A stretch of DNA of 36,188 nt from a virus. A program made the position numbers and the translations under genes. The DNA is taken from positions 1 through 36,188 of IMG/VR virus record IMGVR_UViG_3300035187_002215; one strand, 5' to 3'. Shown here piece after piece: positions 30,057-36,188 of the stretch. How positions within the stretch are numbered: position 1 is the stretch's first letter; each line of letters opens with the position of its first letter. The notes beneath the pieces were generated by a model, which saw only the letters and a list, made by a program, of their open reading frames with translations, was not told the DNA's origin and made no database searches.

Positions 30057-30134
30057 TTAGGCTTGTTTGACAGTATCTATTGATCTAGAAAGAGCAACAT
30101 AGAGTTGTCGTAGTTTGTCTGTGTTATTCGGCAT
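30057..30134 (-). CDS. Tiny ORF, 25 codons, in frame with the next
   Basis: MPNNTDKLRQLYVALSRSIDTVKQA from ATG 30134, overlapping the ligase stop by 11 bases, ending TAA. It is helical and in frame with the ORF at 29943-30035. Alone it is too short to judge. Confidence 0.35.
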   Translation of the reverse strand: MPNNTDKLRQLYVALSRSIDTVKQA

Positions 30135-31266
30135 CGGTTGTTTCTCCTACGGGTTTGTCGGACTGTTCTTTGGCAAAGTAGTGGATTCCTACTGGGCAAC
30201 GTGGTACACCGTATTCGGAGTAGCCTTCAAATTCGACTTTGAGGTATTTGCCGATGTAGTTGTTTTTGTAGGTGAGGATTTGTTGACGTTTGGCATGAGT
30301 GCCACGAAAAGAACACTTAAATTCTTTACCGGAACTGGTTTCACAGACAAACACTCCTTGCTTGTTTGTGCCAGGAACTACGTCAACGATGAGGAATTCG
30401 TTGTCAACAAAGGACTTCATCTTAAGCAAAGATGGTGATCGTTTGTTGACTTCGTATGGAGCATTGCTGTTCCGAATCATCATACCTTCGTAACCAGCAG
30501 CACGATAGCTGTCAAACTGTTCGTGCAGGTCATCTTCTCCTGGGGTGGTGTCATGTAGGACGGTATGCACCATCTTGAATGGACACTTGTGGGAGAAGTA
30601 GGGTAGTTTGTTGAAGGAGAGTTTGTTGTCTGTTCTCCATCGAATGTACACTTCTTCGAGTTCGGATACAATTCGTTCTGCTTCGAGAATACGAACTTCA
30701 AAGGGTGCTTCGGTGTCGATGATGTCGAATACGTGGTACTCGATTTCTTTGCACACTGAGTAGTCTGGACGACCACGCATCACGTAGGACTCGATTGTGC
30801 TGAGTGGTACGTTGGGAATGTACAGTTCACCGTCGAGTTTGATACCTTCTGGGAGTTTGGACAAGTATAACTCGATGTGTGGGCAGGAAGTGAAGAACAA
30901 GTTTCGTCGAGACAGTAGTCCTTCACGAGACATGATACATCGGATACCGTCAAGTTTAGGTTGCAGAGCAACTTTGTCGAACTTGACGTTGCCTTTGTAT
31001 TCCTGGGCCAGCATTGGTAGGTCTGGTGGGGCAGAAGGAATTGTGTCGGTGAATCCTTTGCGTTCTTTTTGGTGACGAACACGGCTGTGGTACTCGTCGA
31101 CCAGTCTTTCTGGGGTGACTTCGACTACTTGAGTACCATGTTGTACCGGTTCGGTTGAAGTCTTGCTGCATCTGCCCCACGAAAGAGTGAGAGTATTGTC
31201 GGTCAGAGTAGCAGTCCAGTAGGTTACGTCGTTGAAGTTGTTTAGTTTGTAGAGGGTAGTTTGCAT
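30124..31266 (-). CDS. ATP-dependent DNA ligase
   Basis: 380 residues. The nucleotidyl-transfer Lys104 lies in QPKLDGIRC. KLDGELYIP, EGMMIRN and LLKMKSF match motifs III, IV and V, and a C-terminal OB-fold follows (DVVPGTNKQGVFVCETSSGKEFKC). The first ~75 residues (TLTDNTLTLSWGRCSKTSTE) look like a WGR-type domain, an addition seen in some phage ligases. It seals nicks during replication and recombination. Confidence 0.9.
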   Translation of the reverse strand: MQTTLYKLNNFNDVTYWTATLTDNTLTLSWGRCSKTSTEPVQHGTQVVEVTPERLVDEYHSRVRHQKERKGFTDTIPSAPPDLPMLAQEYKGNVKFDKVALQPKLDGIRCIMSREGLLSRRNLFFTSCPHIELYLSKLPEGIKLDGELYIPNVPLSTIESYVMRGRPDYSVCKEIEYHVFDIIDTEAPFEVRILEAERIVSELEEVYIRWRTDNKLSFNKLPYFSHKCPFKMVHTVLHDTTPGEDDLHEQFDSYRAAGYEGMMIRNSNAPYEVNKRSPSLLKMKSFVDNEFLIVDVVPGTNKQGVFVCETSSGKEFKCSFRGTHAKRQQILTYKNNYIGKYLKVEFEGYSEYGVPRCPVGIHYFAKEQSDKPVGETTDAE

Positions 31267-31311
31267 AATTGTTTGTGAGAGATAAAAACAGGTGAGAGTG
31301 AAAGAAAAGAG

Positions 31312-31728
31312 TTACAAAGATAGTCGATTTAATTCTTTGGGTACGTTTACGATTGCTTCGATATGATTGTAAACCAGACTCATACTAGGTACAGTTCTTC
31401 CTGGTAGGCGAACTTGTAGTATTTCGCAGTTTCCGGTAAAACTTTGTGGGTTGTTCTTAAAGATTTGCAACAAAGCTTCTAAAATTGTTGCAAGTTTGAG
31501 CATCCGTTCGTTTTGAAGGTCTGCGTATTCTTCTGAACTGAATCTTCGGTCAACGTAGCTGTTCATCAACACTATAAGGTAAAGTTGTTGAACAAATTTT
31601 TCACCAAAATGTTCTTGTAGATCAAGAAACTCAATTTTGACAGCTTCTTGGGCTTGGTCCTTGGTGATAGGGATGTTGTTCATAAGGCTGTGCAGCAGGT
31701 CGTCGAGAGGGTGTTGTTCGTTGGTCAT
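31312..31728 (-). CDS. Hypothetical helical protein
   Basis: 138 residues, MTNEQHPLDDLLHSLMNNIPITKDQAQEAVKIEFLDLQEHFGEKFVQQLY. Mainly helical with a beta-like tail. It lies between the helicase and the ligase in the same orientation. No family. Confidence 0.6.
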   Translation of the reverse strand: MTNEQHPLDDLLHSLMNNIPITKDQAQEAVKIEFLDLQEHFGEKFVQQLYLIVLMNSYVDRRFSSEEYADLQNERMLKLATILEALLQIFKNNPQSFTGNCEILQVRLPGRTVPSMSLVYNHIEAIVNVPKELNRLSL

Positions 31729-31731
31729 GGG

Positions 31732-33222
31732 TTAGTCGTTGTAAATGTAGTAAAGGTCACGTTTTGTACGAGTGTGTGCAACGAAATCGATGTTGACTTC
31801 TTGCTTGATTTCCGTCTCAGATTGTGCTCTTTCTGAGGGGACTGGTGGGTTTAGGATGCCAATAACGTCGGCTTCCAAACCTTTTGCTTTGTGAATGGTA
31901 CACAAAGTAATGTGACGGATTCCTTTCTGGGGACGGAGTAGGGATTGTACCAGTGGTTCGAACTCGTCGATACTGTTACAGGACTTGAGGATATGACGGA
32001 TACAGTCGAAACGGTCGGCTGTGGCTTGTTTTGCCATTGCACTACCAGATCGAAGGCATTGTTCTTCGTATGAGGCAAGTTTGAGCAAAAGATCGTCGAT
32101 ATTACGGGCTTTACGGTTTTGTACCGTAGAAATCAACGATTTTGCCAGTGTGTCACCCAAAGTTCGGCAGGGAATCTCGTTTTTGACTAGCTGTAAGGCT
32201 AGTTTCATCAACGGAGCATTGTAGCGGCAGATAATCATTGGGCTTTGTTCGACCATAGATCGACTCCATTCAACGATGTTTTCTGCTCTAACTTTGCCCA
32301 CAATTCCTGGGGCACGGTCGGGGATAGTACGGATTTGTGCTGACGGACAGATTGTGTTGGCTGTTTGTGCCATATTTGGTGGTAATCTGAACGAAAGTCG
32401 TAGAGGAAGCTGTGTAGAACAGTGTTCTGCAATCTTTTCGATAGATCGAGGGTCAGCACCAGTCCAAGCATTGATAGCCTGATTGGTGTCACCCACAAAA
32501 ACCAAGTTACGACACAGTTTGAAGGATAAAGCCAGTCTAGCTGGACTTAAATCCTGACATTCGTCGACAAAACCGATCTCGTACAATGGTTTTGGGAGTA
32601 AAAATAAGGCTAACCACACTTGTAACATGTAATTTATGCCCAATTCACGGTGATTTGCACCTTTCATGGCCTTGATTATTTCAGAAGCCTGCTGGCAAAT
32701 CTCTGGGTGGATCTTGTATGGAGCAAGATCACTGTACTTGGATTGCAATAAATACATGTTTTCTTCACTCACTTCGAGCAATTCTTCCTGCAATTTCTCG
32801 ACAAAACGGAAAGAAGTGATCCATGAAAACTTGTTTTTGTCACTAGAAAGGGTACGTCCAGTGACAGTTTCGATCAGTCTGTCAGTGTAATTCTTGGGAA
32901 TTGGGACGTATCCGTAGGTCTTTTGGATGACTTTGTACCCCCAACCGTGGTGAGTTTTGACTTCACTCTCGGAATGGATACGATTCTTGAGGTCATCGAC
33001 TGTGGTGTTGTTGTATGCTAGGTAAATAGCAGACAACGGTTCACCGTTCTCTTTCCTGGGGAGGTTTTCTCGACACCAGTGATACACCGCAGCTTGTTCT
33101 TCTGTGTGTCGGAATCGTTCTAACCACAATTCAGGTTTTGTAGTTCGGTAGTACAGGTAGGCATCGACGATTGTGGAAGTTTTACCACAACCTGGGCCTG
33201 CATTGATTAGTAAGTTTGGCAT
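31732..33222 (-). CDS. Superfamily 1 (UvrD/Rep-like) DNA helicase
   Basis: 496 residues. Motif I GPGCGKTST (9-17), motif II VDECQDLS (219-226), motif III GDTNQAINAW, motif IV-like LSFRLP, and motif V/VI TIHKAKGLEAD and VAHTRTKRDLYYIY are all present. Superfamily 1A. It lacks the large 2B insertion typical of UvrD, being shorter than the ~700-residue family norm. It probably helps fork restart or replaces host helicase. The start is preceded by AACTCTCAC rather than a clear ribosome site. Confidence 0.9.
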   Translation of the reverse strand: MPNLLINAGPGCGKTSTIVDAYLYYRTTKPELWLERFRHTEEQAAVYHWCRENLPRKENGEPLSAIYLAYNNTTVDDLKNRIHSESEVKTHHGWGYKVIQKTYGYVPIPKNYTDRLIETVTGRTLSSDKNKFSWITSFRFVEKLQEELLEVSEENMYLLQSKYSDLAPYKIHPEICQQASEIIKAMKGANHRELGINYMLQVWLALFLLPKPLYEIGFVDECQDLSPARLALSFKLCRNLVFVGDTNQAINAWTGADPRSIEKIAEHCSTQLPLRLSFRLPPNMAQTANTICPSAQIRTIPDRAPGIVGKVRAENIVEWSRSMVEQSPMIICRYNAPLMKLALQLVKNEIPCRTLGDTLAKSLISTVQNRKARNIDDLLLKLASYEEQCLRSGSAMAKQATADRFDCIRHILKSCNSIDEFEPLVQSLLRPQKGIRHITLCTIHKAKGLEADVIGILNPPVPSERAQSETEIKQEVNIDFVAHTRTKRDLYYIYND

Positions 33223-33230
33223 AGTGAGAG

Positions 33231-33452
33231 TTATTTGCTTGAGTGAAGGGTAAGTTGAACTCTGTGTGTTGTTTGTTTGTCCTTACGATAGGCTGTAAAC
33301 ACAAAGTTGACGGGATCAAAAACAATTTTGTCAAAATGAGTTCCTCGTTTGTAAGGAAACATGCTGACGATCAACGTGACGTTGTTAAAAGTCACCTTTC
33401 CTGGGACGATAGGATCAGGTGTGTGAGACTCAAATGAGAGCATACGATTCAT
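33231..33452 (-). CDS. Small hypothetical beta-rich protein
   Basis: 73 residues, MNRMLSFESHTPDPIVPGKVTFNNVTLIVSMFPYKRGTHFDKIVFD. AAGGA before ATG 33452. No known family. Confidence 0.55.
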   Translation of the reverse strand: MNRMLSFESHTPDPIVPGKVTFNNVTLIVSMFPYKRGTHFDKIVFDPVNFVFTAYRKDKQTTHRVQLTLHSSK

Positions 33453-33550
33453 GCTATATCCTTGTGCATGAGGTATCCAAGAAAACCGACGACAACTGTG
33501 ATGGCTGGTAGGCCAACATGAACGATAGACCAGTCGATAAGGTCAAGCAT
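33449..33550 (-). CDS. Tiny single-pass membrane protein
   Basis: 33 residues from ATG 33550 (MLDLIDWSIVHVGLPAITVVVGFLGYLMHKDIA), one membrane helix. GGAGA is upstream. It overlaps the previous stop and the next ATG (ATGA). The longer ORF to 33667 is rejected as an overlap. Confidence 0.6.
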   Translation of the reverse strand: MLDLIDWSIVHVGLPAITVVVGFLGYLMHKDIA

Positions 33551-33857
33551 AGGTTTCTCCGTTCTTGGTGTACTCGTACCACTGTTCTTCGTGAGACTTG
33601 AGTTCGTCAAGACAATCTTCATCGTCTGGACGATTGTTGTATTGTTGATCGAACTTTCTAGCAGCATGTTCTCCGATAACTACACGGTATAGTTCGGACA
33701 ACATTTTCCTATCTTCTGGGGAGAGTCCATGAGATTCTACAGGGAAAGCATAAGCTCCGGTGTAGATTCCGATCATGTAACAAACAGCAGCAATAACTGC
33801 TATACCTGCAATGGTTGGAAACATTTGTGGTGTGACGTAAATGAGTGAGAGAGTCAT
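33543..33857 (-). CDS. Membrane-anchored hypothetical protein
   Basis: 104 residues with one membrane helix near the N-terminus (FPTIAGIAVIAAVCYMIGIYTGAYAF) and a charged C-terminal half (DQQYNNRPDDEDCLDELKSHEEQWYEY). Unknown. Together with the neighbour it forms a membrane-protein pair. Confidence 0.6.
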   Translation of the reverse strand: MTLSLIYVTPQMFPTIAGIAVIAAVCYMIGIYTGAYAFPVESHGLSPEDRKMLSELYRVVIGEHAARKFDQQYNNRPDDEDCLDELKSHEEQWYEYTKNGETYA

Positions 33858-33872
33858 AGTGTGAGAGTTGGG

Positions 33873-34397
33873 TTAGGGGGTATAGTTGAGAGAAATTGAG
33901 GTTCCACGAGTTCCTGGAGCTGGATGCATTATACGAATTGCTCCTGGGGCTGTGTAGGGGATGACTTGTTGGAGTAGAACTAGGGACGATAAAGGGACTG
34001 ATACGGTTCCTTTATACGATGCTTGGTATGGAGTGCATACCAGTTTCCACGGGCCGGACAGTGTACGATAGATTTGAACTGTATCGTACACTGTGTCAGG
34101 ATCGTGATGTCGAAGTTTAGCTGGTACAGCAATACCGTTCAGCTTGACTAACTTTCCTGGGAGGTCGGTTAGTAGTTCGTGGGCTGAATCGTAGGTTGGT
34201 AAGTGTAGGGTGTGTGGATCGGCAGCAAGTACCATTGGGATTTGTATCTTGTTTGGTATTTTCTGGCCGGTTTCGATAGTGCTACAATGTTCATCGACTT
34301 TGTTGATAGCAACTTCGATAGATGAAACATTGTGAGAGGAAGTTGTACTTAGCAGGTTTTTGCCGTACTTGAGTAAGTTGATGGTCATGTAGCTCAT
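33873..34397 (-). CDS. Hypothetical protein
   Basis: 174 residues, MSYMTINLLKYGKNLLSTTSSHNVSS...QIYRTLSGPWKLVCTPYQASYKGTVSVPLSSL. Beta-rich C-terminal half. ATGAG overlap with the upstream stop. Unknown. Confidence 0.6.
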   Translation of the reverse strand: MSYMTINLLKYGKNLLSTTSSHNVSSIEVAINKVDEHCSTIETGQKIPNKIQIPMVLAADPHTLHLPTYDSAHELLTDLPGKLVKLNGIAVPAKLRHHDPDTVYDTVQIYRTLSGPWKLVCTPYQASYKGTVSVPLSSLVLLQQVIPYTAPGAIRIMHPAPGTRGTSISLNYTP

Positions 34398-35053
34398 TGT
34401 GCTGATTCCTGAGGAGGGAGTGGTTCAAGTCCGAGGTCTTGTCTGAGGTAGTTGATAGTTTGACGACGTTCGGGTGTCCAGACAGAGCTAGCTTCACCTT
34501 CACAGTAGAAGGCTTGGCTTGCTGCTATTTCATTTTCTGGGTCGTATATTACGTCGATTTCGTAGTATGTACCGAAGTCGTGAGGGTTGGAAGTGGTTTT
34601 GAATTGGACGATACAACCAAAGTCAGGCCATTGAGTAGCAAGTTCTTCGGTTAGTTGTTGTTTGAACAAACTGAGTTCTAGCCTGCACAAAGTACGGTAG
34701 TGTGGACTTCTAAGGTCTGCTGCTATTTCGTCAGCAGGACATGGGCCAATGTTGAGGGATTCCATAGTGAGAGATTCCTGGGGGTTGAGGTCTAAGGGTT
34801 TGATGTTAACAGATACGTTTTTGAAAGTTTTGGAGTAAAGTTTTTGTGTGTCCTTGTCTAAGGGTTCACAAAACCTTGACTTACCAAGATATCCGTACGT
34901 CCTCCTTTCTTGCTCAATAAGGTCTAATCCGATTACTACAGGAGCATCAAAAATCTCTGCAAGAAATTTGAACGATTCTTTCAATTCTTCGACGGTAAAA
35001 GCACCACTGATTGTGAGAGTTTTACCAGCAATGGTTGGTAGTAGGTTATCCAT
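34394..35053 (-). CDS. Hypothetical protein, possible internal start
   Basis: 219 residues from ATG 35053, which overlaps the preceding stop by 8 bases. The first ~90 residues (MDNLLPTIAGKTLTISGAFTVEELKESFKFLAEIFDAPVVI) look like an independent alpha/beta unit. An internal Met (MESLNIGPCP, ATG 34764) is preceded by CCCAGGAATCTCTCAC, the same linker used before other starts, so a shorter product of 123 residues may also be made. Unknown function. Confidence 0.6.
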   Translation of the reverse strand: MDNLLPTIAGKTLTISGAFTVEELKESFKFLAEIFDAPVVIGLDLIEQERRTYGYLGKSRFCEPLDKDTQKLYSKTFKNVSVNIKPLDLNPQESLTMESLNIGPCPADEIAADLRSPHYRTLCRLELSLFKQQLTEELATQWPDFGCIVQFKTTSNPHDFGTYYEIDVIYDPENEIAASQAFYCEGEASSVWTPERRQTINYLRQDLGLEPLPPQESAQ

Positions 35054-35369
35054 GAGAGATACGAGACTTGAGTTTGTGGTTGAGTTTGTCAAGAAGTTCT
35101 TGGTACTTGTAAAGATACTCGGTGTTTTCCCAGAGTTCTTTGACAAGTTTAAGTTTAGCAAGTGCTACCGAAAGATTGCCGGAGTTGATCTCCTTGAGAA
35201 TGTTGTCTTTCTGTTGAACTAGGATAAAATCCAGTTGTTCCATGTTCGGTGGACTCAACTGGTTGTACTCGAAGGAGTTCTGAGAAGTCACACCCTGAGA
35301 CTCCACCACGGAGGGGGCCGGTGTGTTTCCTGGGGAGGGAGATTGGGGAGGGAGACTTGGTGTTTCCAT
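35046..35369 (-). CDS. Hypothetical coiled-coil protein
   Basis: 107 residues. Pro-rich N-terminus (SLPPQSPSPGNTPAPSV), then a helical C-terminal half (FILVQQKDNILKEINSGNLSVALAKLKLVKELWENTEYLYKYQELL) likely to form a coiled coil. AAAGGA lies upstream. Unknown. The 102-base gap to the next gene up (35370-35471) holds no convincing gene; one possible GTG start with AGGAG there cannot be confirmed. Confidence 0.55.
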   Translation of the reverse strand: METPSLPPQSPSPGNTPAPSVVESQGVTSQNSFEYNQLSPPNMEQLDFILVQQKDNILKEINSGNLSVALAKLKLVKELWENTEYLYKYQELLDKLNHKLKSRISHG

Positions 35370-35471
35370 ACTGCATGGATTCCTTTCGGGAAGTGTGATG
35401 ATGATTGTCGATAAGATACTTGGGACGAATTTTACGAATGATACGAACCACGGGACGACTCCTGGGGAGGA

Positions 35472-35786
35472 CTAGACGATTTGGACGACGATACGGTGAG
35501 GGGCTAGTAGGGCATTGAGTGGGACTAGAACATCTTTCTGTGGAGTGATTTCTAGTAACCGAAGTATTTGGAGGGTGAGGGCCGAATCGAGGATTGATCG
35601 ACGATGTTCGACAGTGAAGGGATGATACAGTCTTTTGAGTTGACTGGGAAACTTGGATTTCTCTGGGATGGTGAATCCTAATTCGAGTAAGATACAACCT
35701 AAATAGTCATATCTTTCACCATCAAATAAATAAGGGGACGGGTGACGAATTAGAATACGGGGTATCCGAACTATATGGGGTTCCAT
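35472..35786 (-). CDS. First gene of the window on the minus strand, hypothetical
   Basis: 104 residues from ATG 35786 (MEPHIVRIPRILIRHPSPYLFDGERYDYLGCILLELGF). An ORF extension to 35879 gives a false hydrophobic stretch from the A-rich repeat and is rejected. AGGTG precedes the start in the same context as the gene at 11454. Probably the first early gene after the leader. Unknown function. Confidence 0.6.
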   Translation of the reverse strand: MEPHIVRIPRILIRHPSPYLFDGERYDYLGCILLELGFTIPEKSKFPSQLKRLYHPFTVEHRRSILDSALTLQILRLLEITPQKDVLVPLNALLAPHRIVVQIV

Positions 35787-35820
35787 AAAACACCTAACGA
35801 ATAAACGAAACGAAACAAAC

Positions 35821-35874
35821 AAACAAACAACAAACAAAAGAGAAAACAAACAAACAACAAACAAAAGAGAAAAC
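35821..35874. repeat. Two perfect tandem copies of a 27-bp A-rich unit
   Basis: The unit AAACAAACAACAAACAAAAG plus seven more bases is repeated exactly at 35821-35847 and 35848-35874, flanked by further AAAC-type sequence. It lies in the untranslated leader of the first gene. It may be slippage in low-complexity DNA or an RNA/DNA-binding site. Confidence 0.85.
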
Positions 35875-35960
35875 AACAAACAACATTAGCCAAAATAATA
35901 CGCGACGAAAAACGAAGTATCCTCACGCGATAGCGATAGGTTTACACGTTTCCTACAATC

Positions 35961-35988
35961 ATTCTAGCAAAGTATCGGCAAAAGACAA
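35961..35988 (-). promoter_or_regulatory. Early promoter candidate
   Basis: On the minus strand TTGTCT (35988-35983), 16 bases, then TAGAAT (35966-35961). Transcription would start near 35954 and run through the repeat into the first gene. Confidence 0.5.
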
Positions 35989-36059
35989 TAGCGAAATCGA
36001 GAAAAATAGAAAATAAAAAATAATTATTTTAAGGCGGATTTTAGTAAGATCGACGGCGA

Positions 36060-36088
36060 CTTATAAATTAAAATAATTGTGGGATCAA
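36060..36088 (-). promoter_or_regulatory. Second early promoter candidate
   Basis: On the minus strand TTGATC (36088-36083), 17 bases, then TATAAG (36065-36060). It lies ~100 bases upstream of the first candidate in an AT-rich stretch, so chance matches are more likely. Confidence 0.4.
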
Positions 36089-36188
36089 AATAAAAAAATA
36101 TAAAACGAAACAAAATAAAATGAAAAATTGAGGGGTATAAACAGAGTAGATTAAAGGGGGGACTGGGATCATAAAAAATGTAGTTGAC

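Larger units (their letters stand above)
832..35467 (+). repeat. Dispersed polar motif CCTGGGG (extended TTTCCTGGGGAGG)
   Basis: Exact CCTGGGG cores on the plus strand begin at 832, 4549, 5294, 5651, 6960, 7367, 9496, 9959, 10104, 10659, 13135, 15529, 18478, 18905, 19922, 21152, 21704, 22226, 24460, 25826, 27055, 29154, 30539, 32306, 33055, 33943, 34777, 35329 and 35461. The opposite orientation occurs only near 1793, 14915, 17530 and 18343. A sister form, TCTGGGG, is about as frequent. Most are inside genes and lie opposite to the coding strand. Function unknown. Confidence 0.85.
35787..36188. other. AT-rich non-coding region at right edge
   Basis: About 400 bases without a credible gene on either strand, richer in A and T than the rest. 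It contains the repeat at 35821-35874, a 14-bp palindrome AAAATAATTATTTT (36017-36030) and the two promoter candidates below. It is a likely early control region, and could include a replication origin or genome end, but nothing shows that directly. Confidence 0.7.

Noticed and set aside
33928-33933. TATAAT on the minus strand inside gene 33873-34397
   Set aside because: No acceptable -35 box lies 15-19 bases upstream.
35155-35697. 180-codon minus-strand ORF
   Set aside because: It overlaps two better genes in another frame and has low-complexity Ser/Arg/His composition; a GTG start inside it with AGGAG was noted but not accepted.
35787-35879. N-terminal extension of the first gene giving a double hydrophobic stretch
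   Set aside because: It is the translation of the A-rich tandem repeat; the ATG at 35786 has a proper ribosome site.
1-36188. Many plus-strand ORFs of 60-180 codons
   Set aside because: All lie opposite well-supported minus-strand genes or across their junctions, lack ribosome sites and show no recognisable domains.

Overview
The window is a nearly continuous stretch of a tailed-phage genome (or a prophage/contig of one). Essentially every credible gene lies on the minus strand, so the biological reading direction is from base 36188 down to base 1. Genes are tightly packed, with many ATGA/TTGA/TAATG stop-start overlaps. Start codons include ATG, GTG and TTG, usually behind AGGA/GGAG ribosome sites. 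The large terminase, lambda-type portal, HK97-like protease/capsid and a major-tail-protein candidate indicate a dsDNA phage, probably siphovirus-like. Two secreted proteins (10184-10888 and 22893-23450) resemble proteins I associate with Planctomycetes, so a planctomycete host is my best guess; this is inference from memory of protein style, not a search result.

Layout in transcription order. 36188-35787: AT-rich non-coding leader with two sigma70-like promoter candidates and an A-rich 27-bp tandem repeat. 35786-28052: many small unknown early genes, a UvrD-type helicase, an ATP-dependent DNA ligase, a Vsr-like nuclease, an HTH-like ORF and an Fe-S uracil-DNA glycosylase. 27624-16860: recombination and replication block with a PD-(D/E)XK nuclease, MazG-like pyrophosphohydrolase, two tiny membrane peptides, Sak4-type ATPase plus DUF669-like ssDNA-binding protein, a secreted protein, a tRNA-Arg and unusual structured RNAs, a membrane fatty-acid-hydroxylase-like enzyme, DNA polymerase A and a primase/AAA+ helicase. 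16860-13028: large terminase, a small membrane protein, a KOW protein with a DUF5664-like tail and a staphylococcal-nuclease-like enzyme. 13027-12795: a regulatory island with a near-consensus promoter, an overlapping dyad and two hairpins. 12794-6319: a subtilisin-like protease, virion/fibre-like and secreted proteins, a probable lysis-type membrane/coiled-coil protein. 6322-1: portal, protease-capsid fusion, a 112-nt structured intergenic element, a DUF2190-like decoration protein, head-tail connector genes and the truncated start of a tail-tube-like gene.

The most unusual signal is not a gene. A polar oligomer with core CCTGGGG (variant TCTGGGG, extended form TTTCCTGGGGAGG) occurs on the plus strand every few hundred bases. 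I count 29 exact CCTGGGG on the plus strand against 4 of its reverse complement, where about 2 per strand would be expected. It sits inside coding sequence in all three reading frames and also in gene junctions, so it looks selected at the nucleic-acid level. It is absent from two stretches (about 7570-9495 and 11845-13085) that contain the fibre-like gene and the subtilase with its own promoter, which may be later acquisitions.
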